Positions 16,478 through 25,252 are shown, numbered from the stretch's first letter. The stretch: 59,319 nt of DNA from JANMZO01 sp031383405 (GCA_031383405.1 JANMZO010000259.1:1-59319); one strand, 5' to 3'. Translations and numbers: made by a program. The notes: generated by a model not told the origin, from the sequence alone.

Positions 16478-18091
16478 TTAGCTTGGCGACAACGTGGTAT
16501 CGACTGACGCCAAATCCGACGTATCGAGTGTCGCACCCTCATCAACACCGACGCCAACGGTGTCGTTGACGGTGGCAAACGGATTGCTTTCCGGGTCGAC
16601 GGGTGCATCGAAGATCGAATCGGTGGCCGACGGAAGGAACGTGCCCTGGAGGGAATTGATCGTCTTCTCGATTTCGCCCTTGATGCACTCGAGGGCCCTG
16701 CGGTCGAGGGACTTCATAAGTGCGGTTATGGAGTCGAGCATGGTGCGGGTCGGGCTGACAAACCACTCGCCGTCACGCTTCACGGTAACCATGCCGAAGT
16801 CGGGACGCTTCCTGTTGTTGATGCATTTCTGACCATAGGCGACTCCGCCGTCTGACAGTCCCTTTGTATTGAGGTCCTTACCTGACAATTGGGAGAAGAG
16901 GTCGGCGATGCCCTTCGGACCGCAGCCCTTCTTCGTTTCGTCGTCGACGACCAGCGTGAGGCACTCGCCTTTGAAATCGGCCTTGATCACCTCACCAGTC
17001 CCGGTAGTCATCCGGCCGTTGAGTGCTTTGTTTGCATACCTACCTTCGACAACCGTGCCGTCGCTGTCGATCTTCAGCGTCGTCGGAAGGTCCACAATCG
17101 ATACAAGAACCCGGTCGTCGGTGATCTTTCTCGAACGCAGCTTCGAGGTGATGTCGACCCGGGCGACCTTGCGGGCTTGCGCCAGAAGGTCTTCCGCGTC
17201 TCCGATGAACTGTCCGGCATAATCGTGTAACGCCGGGAACTCATCGGGGGGAAGCAACTCAATCATGCGGCGCACGTCAAATTGCCCTGCCGCGGTCATC
17301 ATCTCAGCCACGGCGGCTTCGGCCGATTCCGCACCTTTGGCTGGAACGCCCCCGCCCTTTCTGGGTACCCCAAACGACTCCGGGCTCGAACGGCGGGCCG
17401 ATTCAGCGGCGGTGTAGTTCAGCGAGAGGTACCACCGCTTCCCGATTTTCTGCATCACGAGGGGATCACCCCGGTCTCCTATCCGCAGGGTTTCATCGGT
17501 GTTCTCCACCTTCGCCGTATCGAGTTCGCTGCCGAGGATGCCGCGAAGAAAGGCGCCGAGCGGCAGCTTCTTCGGATCGATCGACGCCTTGATGTTGCCG
17601 CCCGTCACCCGGACTTCCGCCAGATCACTCCGGATTGACTTCGAGGTGGCCTTGAAATTCGAAACCTTCGCGGTGTATCCCGGAACCTTGTTCAGGTCCA
17701 GGTCCCTGTCGAGGATCTCCAAGCGGCTGAGTTCGCGCATCATCGGCACAATGGAGTCGAGCATGATGTCTCGCTCACCCGGAGCGAGGACCTTGGCCAT
17801 GCCGATGGCGTCGCCGTTCTCGAGCGATCGGTAAAATGACTCGATGGCCTGTTCGGGAGTGTTGGCCGTCTCGCCCCCCGTGATCTGGGTGTACGCGAAC
17901 GCACCACCTGCCACGACTCCGAGAAGCCCGATACTGAGCCCGATGATTTTGCCGACGTTGCGCGCCTTCGGCGGCGACGACGCATCCGAAGACAACGACG
18001 TTGTCGAATCAGCGGCCTCGGGTCCCGAGGACAACGGCCACTGCGGTGAGTCGAGACTTGCGTTTTCCGGTTCCGTACCGTCTGTCACCAT
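16478..18091 (-). CDS. Membrane-anchored protein with two NTF2-like extracellular lobes, unknown function
   Basis: 537 aa. Residues 1-45 are Ser/Asp/Pro-rich and disordered. One membrane helix follows (about 49-68, IIGLSIGLLGVVAGGAFAYT). The outside part has two weakly similar lobes, beginning near 79 (PEQAIESFYRSLENGDAIGM) and near 257 (AEAAVAEMMTAAGQFDVRRM). This pattern is typical of DUF4878/lumazine-binding-like NTF2 domains. The tail is Asp/Thr-rich. Type II orientation is likely. ATG 18091 has AAGGAG seven bases upstream. No enzymatic motif is visible. The neighbouring small membrane-protein gene lies upstream on the same strand. It may be a cell-surface binding protein; no function is claimed. 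Confidence 0.75.
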   Translation of the reverse strand: MVTDGTEPENASLDSPQWPLSSGPEAADSTTSLSSDASSPPKARNVGKIIGLSIGLLGVVAGGAFAYTQITGGETANTPEQAIESFYRSLENGDAIGMAKVLAPGERDIMLDSIVPMMRELSRLEILDRDLDLNKVPGYTAKVSNFKATSKSIRSDLAEVRVTGGNIKASIDPKKLPLGAFLRGILGSELDTAKVENTDETLRIGDRGDPLVMQKIGKRWYLSLNYTAAESARRSSPESFGVPRKGGGVPAKGAESAEAAVAEMMTAAGQFDVRRMIELLPPDEFPALHDYAGQFIGDAEDLLAQARKVARVDITSKLRSRKITDDRVLVSIVDLPTTLKIDSDGTVVEGRYANKALNGRMTTGTGEVIKADFKGECLTLVVDDETKKGCGPKGIADLFSQLSGKDLNTKGLSDGGVAYGQKCINNRKRPDFGMVTVKRDGEWFVSPTRTMLDSITALMKSLDRRALECIKGEIEKTINSLQGTFLPSATDSIFDAPVDPESNPFATVNDTVGVGVDEGATLDTSDLASVDTTLSPS

Positions 18092-18147
18092 TGGCTACTC
18101 CTTCGTCGTTTCCCGACCAATCGCTCCCGAGCGGCCGACCCTGCTAC

Positions 18148-18606
18148 CTATCCCGTCTGGTTCCTCGTGCCGGCGGAGAACACCATCACACAACTTCCGA
18201 ACAGTGCGAACGCACCGCCGATTGCTGTAACCATCGGCCCGTCACCTTGCGCGGTTGAGGCCCAAAGCCCGACACCACCCGAGGCGAGACCGATCAGACC
18301 ACAAATGAACAGGACCAATGCGCTCGTTCGCCGCCATCCAATCGACACAAGGAAGAGCCCGAGCGGAACCAGAACGGGGGTCATGAGCAGCGTATAGACG
18401 GCAAATCGCTCGGACCTGCGCTCGAAGACATCCATCTCATTGGCCATCCGGGCGAGCGTGAACGCGGAGCGTTCAACACTTCGGGTCCCCACCCAGGGCA
18501 GGGCCGACCCGATCACAACTCCGATTCCTCCAGCGAGCGAAAGGCCGATGCCGAGCACAGACACCTTCACCTGTTTCGATGTCGCCCGGGCCCGAATGGT
18601 CACCAC
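18148..18606 (-). CDS. Small four-helix membrane protein, unknown
   Basis: 152 aa, mostly hydrophobic, with about four membrane helices: VLGIGLSLAGGIGVVIGSAL, YTLLMTPVLVPLGLFLVSI, ALVLFICGLIGLASGGVGLW and MVTAIGGAFALFGSCVMVF. I do not recognise a family. Two GTG codons in a row at 18606 and 18603 could both start it. It lies 56 bases upstream of the gene for the NTF2-like surface protein on the same strand, so the two may be expressed together in the envelope. Confidence 0.65.
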   Translation of the reverse strand: MVTIRARATSKQVKVSVLGIGLSLAGGIGVVIGSALPWVGTRSVERSAFTLARMANEMDVFERRSERFAVYTLLMTPVLVPLGLFLVSIGWRRTSALVLFICGLIGLASGGVGLWASTAQGDGPMVTAIGGAFALFGSCVMVFSAGTRNQTG

Positions 18607-18871
18607 CTGAACCTACAGTGCTGCGTCACACCGGCAGCGGGTTCGCACCGCGCAAACCGAACGGGGCGCACCACCGGCATCCGGTCCTTGCCTTTGTTGG
18701 GTCGAGACGCGATGGTGTGGTCATGTATCCTCGCCGGGTGGCTCCGCAATGACCTGTCGTATTGCGAGGTATGCGCACCGAGGGAATAGTGGCTCGGATG
18801 CATGTCGCTACCCGAGGCTCTGACGTTGACCATCCGCGCGGTCCCGCGCCCCGCAGCGTGGAGTTGATCCG
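18607..18871. other. Divergent intergenic region, no gene seen
   Basis: 265 bases between the divergent membrane-protein gene (starting 18606, minus) and the ABC exporter gene (starting 18872, plus). It must hold both promoters. I see only short inverted repeats (GCAAT with ATTGC, CCGAG with CTCGG) and no convincing -35/-10 pair. Confidence 0.4.
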
Positions 18872-21064
18872 GTGAGAGGTCGAGGGGAGCGCTCAAACGG
18901 TCGTTCTCCTGTCGTAGGTCTGCGGCTCGACAGGCGAATCGCCCCGTTTTGGCCTGAACTCACGGCCATCGGCGTCTGCCTGCTCATCCAGACGGCCTAC
19001 TGGATCACGACCCCATTGGTCCTCAGCTACCTGATCGACAAGGGTCTGATCGAAAAGGACCGGAGCGTCCTCGGCAAGGTAATCGTGATCCTCGCGTTGA
19101 TAACCATCGCGGGGCAGATTGCCGGTGTTCTGTTCGACTGGCTATCAGCAAACGTCCTCGCAGAACTGCTACGCCGACTCCGAGAGGATATGTTCGAACA
19201 CCTTCAGCAGTTGTCGATCGGCTACTACGCGAAGACATCCGAAGACGACATCGTTGCTCGCTTCTCAACCGACGCGGCGACCGTAGAGGAGGTGGCCGGC
19301 GCCTTCGTACCCTGGGTGGTCATGCCCGGACTCGCAGTCCTCGGAAGCACCGCCGCGCTGTTTCGACTCGACTGGCGATTGGCCCTGTTGGCGATGTTGG
19401 TTTGGCCGTCGAGTCTCATCGGCCCCCGATTGTCGGCCAATCGAGCCCTGCACGCGAGTGTCGCCAAACGCGAGAGCGAGGCAGCCGCGTTGAGCCAGGT
19501 GCAGGAGAACGTGTCGGCCCAGTCGATCGTCAAGTCCTTCGTGTTGAGAGATCACTCGATTTCCAACTTCGGCGACTACAACATGCGCCTTTCGGGTTTC
19601 ACAACACGAATGCACTTTCTCAGCAGCCTCGTGGAGCGATCATCAAACATCGGAACATCGACACTGCAGATCGCCGTACTCGGCTGGAGCGCCTGGATGG
19701 CGTTCAACGGCGACTTGACCATCGGTCAGGTAACGGCATTCCAAACGCTGTTCCTGCTCCTCGGAAGCAACGTCGACTACGTCATGCAGTACGTTCCGAC
19801 GCTTATCCGTTCTGCGGGCGGTCTGCGTCGGATCGACTCCCTCCTGAAGGCGAACTCCGATGTGCCTGACCGCCCGGAGGCGCAGACCAGCGCCACATTT
19901 GAAAACACCCTGGCGCTGGATCACGTCACGTTCAGCTATGACGGTTCGCGCAACAATCTCGACGATGTCAGCCTCGCGATACGCAAAGGGAGTTACGTTG
20001 CGTTCATCGGGCCGAGCGGCTGCGGAAAAAGCACCGTGCTGAGTCTGCTGATGCGACTCTATGACCCGCAGCAGGGCGCGCTGCGAGTCGACGGGACGGA
20101 TATCCGCGACATCCGGCAGGACGCGTACCGGGGCCTCATGGCTCCGGTCCTTCAAGAGAGCTTCCTGTTCAACACCACCATTCGCGAGAACATCCGAATG
20201 GGCAAGCGCGACGCAACAGACGCCCAGATCGAGGCGGCCGCTCGGGCAGCGGAGATCGATGACGCCATTCGTCAGATGCCGAACGGTTACGAGACACAGG
20301 TTGGCTTTCGTGGGGGCCGGCTCTCGGGCGGGCAGCGTCAACGATTGGCGATAGCGCGGGCGATCCTGCGGGATCCCGACGTTCTGGTCCTCGACGAAGC
20401 GACGTCGGCCCTCGATGCCGCCACTGAAGCGGCTATCAACGACACACTCGTCCGATTGTCAAGGGACCGCACCGTGTTGAGCGTGACGCACCGTCTTGCG
20501 TCCGTGGCCGACTACGACCACATCTTTGTCCTCGACGAGGGTCGGCTGGTTGAGCAGGGATCCCATGTGGAACTGCTCCAACTTGGAGGTCTTTACGCGG
20601 GTCTGTGGAACAAGCAATCGGGGTTCCGGGTCAGTCAGTCCGGAGACCACGCCGAAGTCACACCCGAACGGCTGCGCGCGATTCCCGTGTTCTCGAAGCT
20701 TGAAGGAGTGCTGCTGCGCGATCTGGCCGATGACTTCGTGACCGAACGTGTTCCAGCCCACCGTGCCGTCGTTCAACAGGGTGATCCGGCCGACAAGTTC
20801 TACGTGATCGCACGGGGGAAGGTCGGGGTGACCCGTCGTACCGACGACGGCCGTGACATGGAGCCTTCGGTGTTGCAGGATGGTGACTACTTCGGGGAGA
20901 TGGGGTTGTTGCACAACGTTCCCCGCCTGGCGACCGTCACAACCGCCGGTGAATCAGTGTTCCTGACCCTCACGCGTGACCGTTTCCTGAGGCTCCTTGA
21001 ACGGGCGCCCGAGCTGGGGGAAATGCTCAAACGTGAATACCGAGATGTTGTCGACGAGTCCTAG
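18872..21064 (+). CDS. ABC exporter (permease + ATPase) fused to a cyclic-nucleotide-binding domain
   Basis: 730 aa. Residues 25-325 form a six-helix exporter membrane domain. The ATPase follows: Walker A GPSGCGKST (380-388), Q-loop near LQES, signature LSGGQ (484-488), Walker B VLVLDEATS and switch His in VTHRLAS. Residues ~605-725 are a CNMP-binding/CRP-type domain (VVQQGDPADKFYVIARGKVGV, then DYFGEMGLLHNVPRLATV), with the FGE and R-x-A-T phosphate-cassette pattern. So export may be gated by cAMP, cGMP or a relative. GTG 18872 has GGAG 8 bases upstream. The cargo is unknown. The following possible small ORF and SET genes lie on the same strand and could belong to the same unit. Confidence 0.88.
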   Translation: MRGRGERSNGRSPVVGLRLDRRIAPFWPELTAIGVCLLIQTAYWITTPLVLSYLIDKGLIEKDRSVLGKVIVILALITIAGQIAGVLFDWLSANVLAELLRRLREDMFEHLQQLSIGYYAKTSEDDIVARFSTDAATVEEVAGAFVPWVVMPGLAVLGSTAALFRLDWRLALLAMLVWPSSLIGPRLSANRALHASVAKRESEAAALSQVQENVSAQSIVKSFVLRDHSISNFGDYNMRLSGFTTRMHFLSSLVERSSNIGTSTLQIAVLGWSAWMAFNGDLTIGQVTAFQTLFLLLGSNVDYVMQYVPTLIRSAGGLRRIDSLLKANSDVPDRPEAQTSATFENTLALDHVTFSYDGSRNNLDDVSLAIRKGSYVAFIGPSGCGKSTVLSLLMRLYDPQQGALRVDGTDIRDIRQDAYRGLMAPVLQESFLFNTTIRENIRMGKRDATDAQIEAAARAAEIDDAIRQMPNGYETQVGFRGGRLSGGQRQRLAIARAILRDPDVLVLDEATSALDAATEAAINDTLVRLSRDRTVLSVTHRLASVADYDHIFVLDEGRLVEQGSHVELLQLGGLYAGLWNKQSGFRVSQSGDHAEVTPERLRAIPVFSKLEGVLLRDLADDFVTERVPAHRAVVQQGDPADKFYVIARGKVGVTRRTDDGRDMEPSVLQDGDYFGEMGLLHNVPRLATVTTAGESVFLTLTRDRFLRLLERAPELGEMLKREYRDVVDES

Positions 21065-21084
21065 CTCGCCGGGCGGCACGCCGG

Positions 21085-21107
21085 TCCGAGTCCGAGTCCG
21101 AGTCCGA
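21085..21107. repeat. Hexamer tandem repeat
   Basis: Three copies of TCCGAG followed by a partial fourth (TCCGA), between the ABC exporter stop and the possible small ORF. Likely slippage-derived; no function evident. Confidence 0.6.
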
Positions 21108-21110
21108 AGG

Positions 21111-21281
21111 ATGGGACATGAGCCATGCCGACCCCTCAGGGTTTCTTACTACCGCGATCTGCTCGCGGATGTGGCCGGTTCACGTCTGGCATCACTCACC
21201 GAATACTATCTCGATTCGCTGTACGACACACCTGAACCGTCGGGCCGACGAGCCCGGCTACCCACACTTGGCGACGCCTGA
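21111..21281 (+). CDS. Possible 56-aa protein
   Basis: The ORF runs from ATG 21111 to TGA 21279-21281. From residue ~12 it reads like real protein: VSYYRDLLADVAGSRLASL, then TEYYLDSLYDTPEPSGRR, an amphipathic helix-rich stretch with a basic, Pro-containing tail. The first 11 residues look non-coding, and AAGG abuts the ATG with no spacer, so the true start is unclear. It may be a small gene, a peptide substrate of the neighbouring exporter, or the relic of a longer gene. No family recognised. It lies 46 bases after the ABC gene and 29 before the first SET gene. Confidence 0.35.
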   Translation: MGHEPCRPLRVSYYRDLLADVAGSRLASLTEYYLDSLYDTPEPSGRRARLPTLGDA

Positions 21282-21310
21282 AAAGGTGAAAAGGGCTTGA
21301 AAGGCTGCAC

Positions 21311-21919
21311 ATGATTCACCCAGCGACGGAACTTCGCTTCATTTCCGAAGAAGTCGGATACGGCGTATTCGCAACCCAACGAATTCCCCGGGGGACGCTC
21401 GTATGGGTGCTCGACGCATTTGATCGCGTCCTCACGCCCGATGAGGTGCGGGAGCTCCCACCCGTTCTCCGATCGGTGGCCGAGAAGTACTCGTACGTGA
21501 CCGCTGAGGGGATGTTCGTCTTCTGTTGGGACTTCGGAAGATTTATGAACCACTCGTGCGCACCGGCAAGCAGCGGGGTGGGCGAAGCGTTCGAGATCGC
21601 GATCCGCGACATTGAACCGGGAGACGAGCTGACCTGTGAGTACGGGACGCTGAATCTGATCGAGCCCCTGGCCTGCACCTGCGGGGCAACAACGTGCCGG
21701 GGCGTCATCAGCGGCGACGACGTTGATCGCCTCTACGAACAGTGGGATGAAGAGGCCCGAACGTCCTTCAGGCTCGGGTTGAAACTGCCGCAGCCGCTGC
21801 TACCGTACGTCAAGATCGGTCCACGCGATCAACCGCTACTCGACGCGCTGCTCACCGGTTCGGAGGTTGAGGTGCCTTCGGTGCGCGAGTACCTTCTCGG
21901 CGCAAGACCCCTCTCATGA
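21311..21919 (+). CDS. SET-domain protein lysine methyltransferase, copy 1
   Basis: 202 aa. Seen: the N-terminal GYGVFATQRIPRGTLV strand pair, RFMNHSCAP with the knot-forming NHSC (80-83), ELTCEYG (106-112) supplying the catalytic Tyr, and a post-SET-like cysteine cluster CTCGATTC (122-129). The set of AdoMet-binding and catalytic residues looks complete. SET enzymes transfer methyl groups to lysines of proteins; the bacterial substrates are mostly unknown. A helical C-terminal tail of ~65 residues follows. AAAGG lies 7 bases before ATG 21311. Its stop overlaps the start of a paralogue by four bases. Confidence 0.88.
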   Translation: MIHPATELRFISEEVGYGVFATQRIPRGTLVWVLDAFDRVLTPDEVRELPPVLRSVAEKYSYVTAEGMFVFCWDFGRFMNHSCAPASSGVGEAFEIAIRDIEPGDELTCEYGTLNLIEPLACTCGATTCRGVISGDDVDRLYEQWDEEARTSFRLGLKLPQPLLPYVKIGPRDQPLLDALLTGSEVEVPSVREYLLGARPLS

Positions 21920-22464
21920 TTCATCCGGCCACCCGGCTCGTAGCCGTGGACTCGGTGATCGGCCGGGGGGTTCTCGCGACAGCCTTCCTTCCGAGGGGAA
22001 CCATCACATGGGTACGCGACGCTCTCGACCGAATCTTTACCGAAGCCGACACCCAGGCTCTGCCCGCAAGCTATCAGGACCTCTTCGATCACTGGACCTT
22101 TCAAGATGGAGACAGCCGTCACGTGCTGTGCTGGGACATCGGGCGCTTCATGAACCATTCCTGTGACGCGAACTGCGGTGGTAGTGAGCTCGGATTCGAA
22201 GTTGCGTTACGCGACATCGAACCCGGTGAGGAACTGACCAACGATTACGCAACCATGTACATGCGACCGAGAGAACAATTCGAGTGTCTGTGTGGTGCCG
22301 CGTCGTGCCGTGGCGTCATCTCCGAGGCGGCCACCCGCTCCGGCGTTGACGTGATGCAAGATCGCCTGCGGAGTGTGCTCCCTCTCCTCGACGCGGTCAA
22401 CCAACCACTGCGATTCTTACTCCCACCTGAACGGCTGGCCGAGGCGAAGCGGCGGCTCTGCTAG
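21916..22464 (+). CDS. SET-domain protein lysine methyltransferase, copy 2
   Basis: 182 aa paralogue of the preceding gene. Both begin MIHPAT and both carry RFMNHSC at 77-83, RDIEPG near 99-104 and CRGVIS near 131-136. ELTNDYA replaces ELTCEYG, keeping the Tyr. The cysteine cluster is CLCGAASC. Clear divergence in the middle suggests an old duplication and different substrates or a heterodimer. The start ATG overlaps the previous stop (ATGA at 21916-21919), so translation is coupled and the two proteins are probably made in equal amounts. Substrate unknown. It converges with the cytidylyltransferase-aminotransferase fusion gene. Confidence 0.88.
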   Translation: MIHPATRLVAVDSVIGRGVLATAFLPRGTITWVRDALDRIFTEADTQALPASYQDLFDHWTFQDGDSRHVLCWDIGRFMNHSCDANCGGSELGFEVALRDIEPGEELTNDYATMYMRPREQFECLCGAASCRGVISEAATRSGVDVMQDRLRSVLPLLDAVNQPLRFLLPPERLAEAKRRLC

Positions 22465-22532
22465 AGCTTCCGGATCGGCGGGCGCTTTCACGCACATCCG
22501 CGACGGGCGGAACATACATCCACACACCGGAC

Positions 22533-24368
22533 TCACGGCTCGCCGAAGTGGCCGTGTCGTTCCTCCAACGCGCGTCCGTGTTCTTCCTCCAACGCAGTCA
22601 CGAGCCGTTCGTGTTCGTCCGCCAGGCGCACCGAAAGTCGTAGCCACGGGCCGGTCACGTGCACAAACCGACCGGTCAGATCCTTCACATGGATCCGGTG
22701 CCGTTCGAGCAGACCCGCAGTTACGCGGGTGGCTGTGTCATCTGTGCCGTGCAGCTCCACCACGACGAAGTTGCCATGACCTTCCTGGACCGTCTTGACA
22801 GCGCCCGAATGCCGTAGCCGCCCGACCAGGTCACGACGATCGGCCGCGGTGCGAACGAACGACGCAGCAAGCTCGGGACGGAACTTCAGGGACAGCTCCA
22901 AGAAGAATTCCGCCGGTCCGCTCATGTTCCAAATCGGAATCTCGCGGTCGATTGCGGCAAGCAGCATCGGGTCTTGGGCGAAGACATATCCGATACGCAG
23001 CCCCGGCACGCCGAGCGTCTTTGAAAGACTCTTCAGGACCAGTACGTTCGGCAACGGTTCAAGGCCGAGCAGTTCAAGAAGCGAGACCTCCCCGGCGAAG
23101 TCGAGGAACGACTCATCGACCACGAACAACACGTCTGGCCTGGACGCGGCCAGCCTGTGAATGGTCTTGCCGGGAACGAGTGTCCCGGTTGGGTTATTGG
23201 GATTGACCACGACGATCGCCGAGCCGATCGGAGCGGCGATCACGACGGAAACCAGATCGACGGAGAACGTGTCGTCATACGACAACGCATCGGGAAACAT
23301 GCGTTTGTACTCTCCAAACGTCGGGCGCGGCACGATCACGTGTCGGTCACTTAGAAGCCGTGGCAGCATCGGGTACACCTGGGCCACCCCGTGCAGGAGC
23401 CGAACGTGTCGAGGGTCGCAGAGGAGGTGCCAGGCAAGTTTCTGATCGAGCACACCCTGCCGGGACCCGTAGTTCAGAAGGACCTGGGGAAGCGCATCAC
23501 GCATGGCCGCCATGACGGCATGGGGCGGGAAATGCATGTTGCGGAGATAGTGGAAATCGAGGACGTCGAACGACCAGTATCCGCCGGCCGCGTGGCCGAG
23601 GAGTTCCACCCGGTTGCCGGGTTCGAATACGTAGCGCGCCATTTCCAGATCATTGGGATCATCCACCTCAGCCCAATCGCCCTGTACCTCGATAGCCCTG
23701 ATGCGCTCGCGCTGCATGTTGACCAACATGCCGAGGACCAACTCGTAGTAAGCGTTCCCGTCGATAAAATTTGCGTAACACTCAAGCAACGGTCCGAAGC
23801 GCTCGCGACAAAAGACACGATTGAACCGGTAGATGTTGAGGGTCTTGAACTTGTCATCGTACCGAAACTGTCGACCCTGCAAGTGCGGGGGAAACACCTG
23901 CGATACAAGCCCGTCTTCGACTGCCACGACAGTACCGTCCATGCCTGCCCGGAACCGGTCGACCAACGCAAGGTTGTCGTCGCCCGGGATCAACAATGCT
24001 TCCAGAACGCTTGGATCGAAAATCAAGTCGCTCTCGATGAGGATGAGGTCGCGGGTGAAGTCAAGTTCGGCGAACGCAAGAGCCAGGGAAACAATGTTGT
24101 TGGTACTGTCGTACCGATCGTTGTGAACGAACCGGACCGTCGCAGAAGCGCGATGCTCTGCAACGAACCCCCGAATATCGGGTTCGCGATAGCCGGTGAC
24201 AACCAGAATGTCATCGACGCCCAGTTCAGACAATCCGTCGAGGATCCGGCCAAGAATCGTCGTGCCACCGATGGTCAGAAGGGTCTTGTGGCACTCGTCG
24301 GTGAGCGGACGCATGCGCCGCCCATAACCAGCGGCCAAAATCACGGCGGTCAGCGGTCGAATCGTCAT
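22533..24368 (-). CDS. Bifunctional nucleotidyltransferase / PLP-dependent aminotransferase-fold protein (FrbH/PntC-like)
   Basis: 611 aa in two domains. Residues 1-240 are a LicC/PntC-type nucleotidyltransferase: VILAAGYGRRMRPLT, HKTLL, LIESDLIF and the C-terminal VDDPNDLEMARYVF. Residues ~270-600 are a fold type I PLP domain of the HisC/CobD class: VVVNPNNPTGT, VVDESFLDFAGE, and SLSKTLGVPGLR with the PLP Lys. Known fusions of this layout are FrbH (CMP transfer and decarboxylation in FR-900098 synthesis). PntC-AEPT enzymes of phosphonate metabolism are similar but carry a class V transaminase. So CMP tagging of a phosphonate or phospho-amine with transamination or decarboxylation is likely, but no PEP mutase lies in the window. 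ATG 24368 is preferred; the frame extends to a TTG at 24440. Confidence 0.82.
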   Translation of the reverse strand: MTIRPLTAVILAAGYGRRMRPLTDECHKTLLTIGGTTILGRILDGLSELGVDDILVVTGYREPDIRGFVAEHRASATVRFVHNDRYDSTNNIVSLALAFAELDFTRDLILIESDLIFDPSVLEALLIPGDDNLALVDRFRAGMDGTVVAVEDGLVSQVFPPHLQGRQFRYDDKFKTLNIYRFNRVFCRERFGPLLECYANFIDGNAYYELVLGMLVNMQRERIRAIEVQGDWAEVDDPNDLEMARYVFEPGNRVELLGHAAGGYWSFDVLDFHYLRNMHFPPHAVMAAMRDALPQVLLNYGSRQGVLDQKLAWHLLCDPRHVRLLHGVAQVYPMLPRLLSDRHVIVPRPTFGEYKRMFPDALSYDDTFSVDLVSVVIAAPIGSAIVVVNPNNPTGTLVPGKTIHRLAASRPDVLFVVDESFLDFAGEVSLLELLGLEPLPNVLVLKSLSKTLGVPGLRIGYVFAQDPMLLAAIDREIPIWNMSGPAEFFLELSLKFRPELAASFVRTAADRRDLVGRLRHSGAVKTVQEGHGNFVVVELHGTDDTATRVTAGLLERHRIHVKDLTGRFVHVTGPWLRLSVRLADEHERLVTALEEEHGRALEERHGHFGEP

Positions 24369-24559
24369 CCGCTCGTCGCAGATCGTCGGCCACAGGTCTG
24401 CAGGCGCCAACCTATCGAACTGTTCACGAAATGCATTCAAAAAGCCGCATGCATCCGCTAGGCAGGAGCCTTGGAGTCCGTTTCAATTCACCGTTCATTG
24501 GAGCGATCATATTCGGCGGGTCGGTTGGCGAGCTTCGTCGAGCTTCGTCGACCCCCGCT

Positions 24560-25252
24560 TCAGACGATACGGCGGTCGGTGGCCCAACGGGTGAGTTCGT
24601 GGCGATTGGATAGCTGCAGTTTGCGAAGCACCGACGAGACGTGGGTCTCCACGGTCTTCACCGACAATGTGAGCTGACGGGCGATCTCTTTGTACGCGTA
24701 GCCGCGTGCGATGAGTCGGAGCACTTCACGTTCGCGGGGTGTGATCTGGTCGAGGTCGCTCTCGACCTTCATGCCCATGGGAGCCGTCGCGAACGCGTCG
24801 AGCACAAACCCGGCCAGAAGCGGCGAGAACACCGCATCTCCAGCGGCGACGCGCCTCACGGCATCGACGAGCTCGGGGCCACCGATCGTCTTGGTGACAT
24901 AACCCCGGGCTCCGGCCCTGATGATGGCGATCACGTCCTCGGGGGCGTCCGACACCGAAAGCGCCAGAAAGCGCACGCCGGGATGATCCTTGAGGACCGC
25001 TCGGATAACGGCTTCACCGCCCCCACCGGGCATGTGAACATCGACCAGCACGACGTCGGGAAGCCTCTCGCCGATCATCTCGATCGCAGGTTCGACCTCC
25101 GACGCGTCGCCGATTACATCGACCAGGTCGCGGATCTCCGACTTCACACCGACCCGAAACAGATGATGGTCATCGACCAGAAATACCCGGGGCTTACGCG
25201 CGGAGCCTGGCGCGGCATCTCCGGTGGTTGAAACGAAAGACGGTGGATTCAC
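24560..25252 (-). CDS. NarL/LuxR-type response regulator
   Basis: 230 aa. The receiver domain has the acidic pair DD (27-28), phospho-acceptor Asp71 in LVDVHMPG and Lys in YVTKTIGG. The C-terminal LuxR-type helix-turn-helix runs from about 167 (TPREREVLRLIARGYAYKEI) through LSVKTVETHVSSVLRKL. The start GTG (25252) overlaps the kinase stop (GTGA), giving coupled translation. With the upstream kinase it forms a two-component system. The divergent PspC/LiaF-like gene suggests an envelope-stress role like LiaRS/VraRS. A tandem AGCTTCGTCG pair (24531-24550) lies just after the stop and has no clear role. Confidence 0.92.
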   Translation of the reverse strand: MNPPSFVSTTGDAAPGSARKPRVFLVDDHHLFRVGVKSEIRDLVDVIGDASEVEPAIEMIGERLPDVVLVDVHMPGGGGEAVIRAVLKDHPGVRFLALSVSDAPEDVIAIIRAGARGYVTKTIGGPELVDAVRRVAAGDAVFSPLLAGFVLDAFATAPMGMKVESDLDQITPREREVLRLIARGYAYKEIARQLTLSVKTVETHVSSVLRKLQLSNRHELTRWATDRRIV

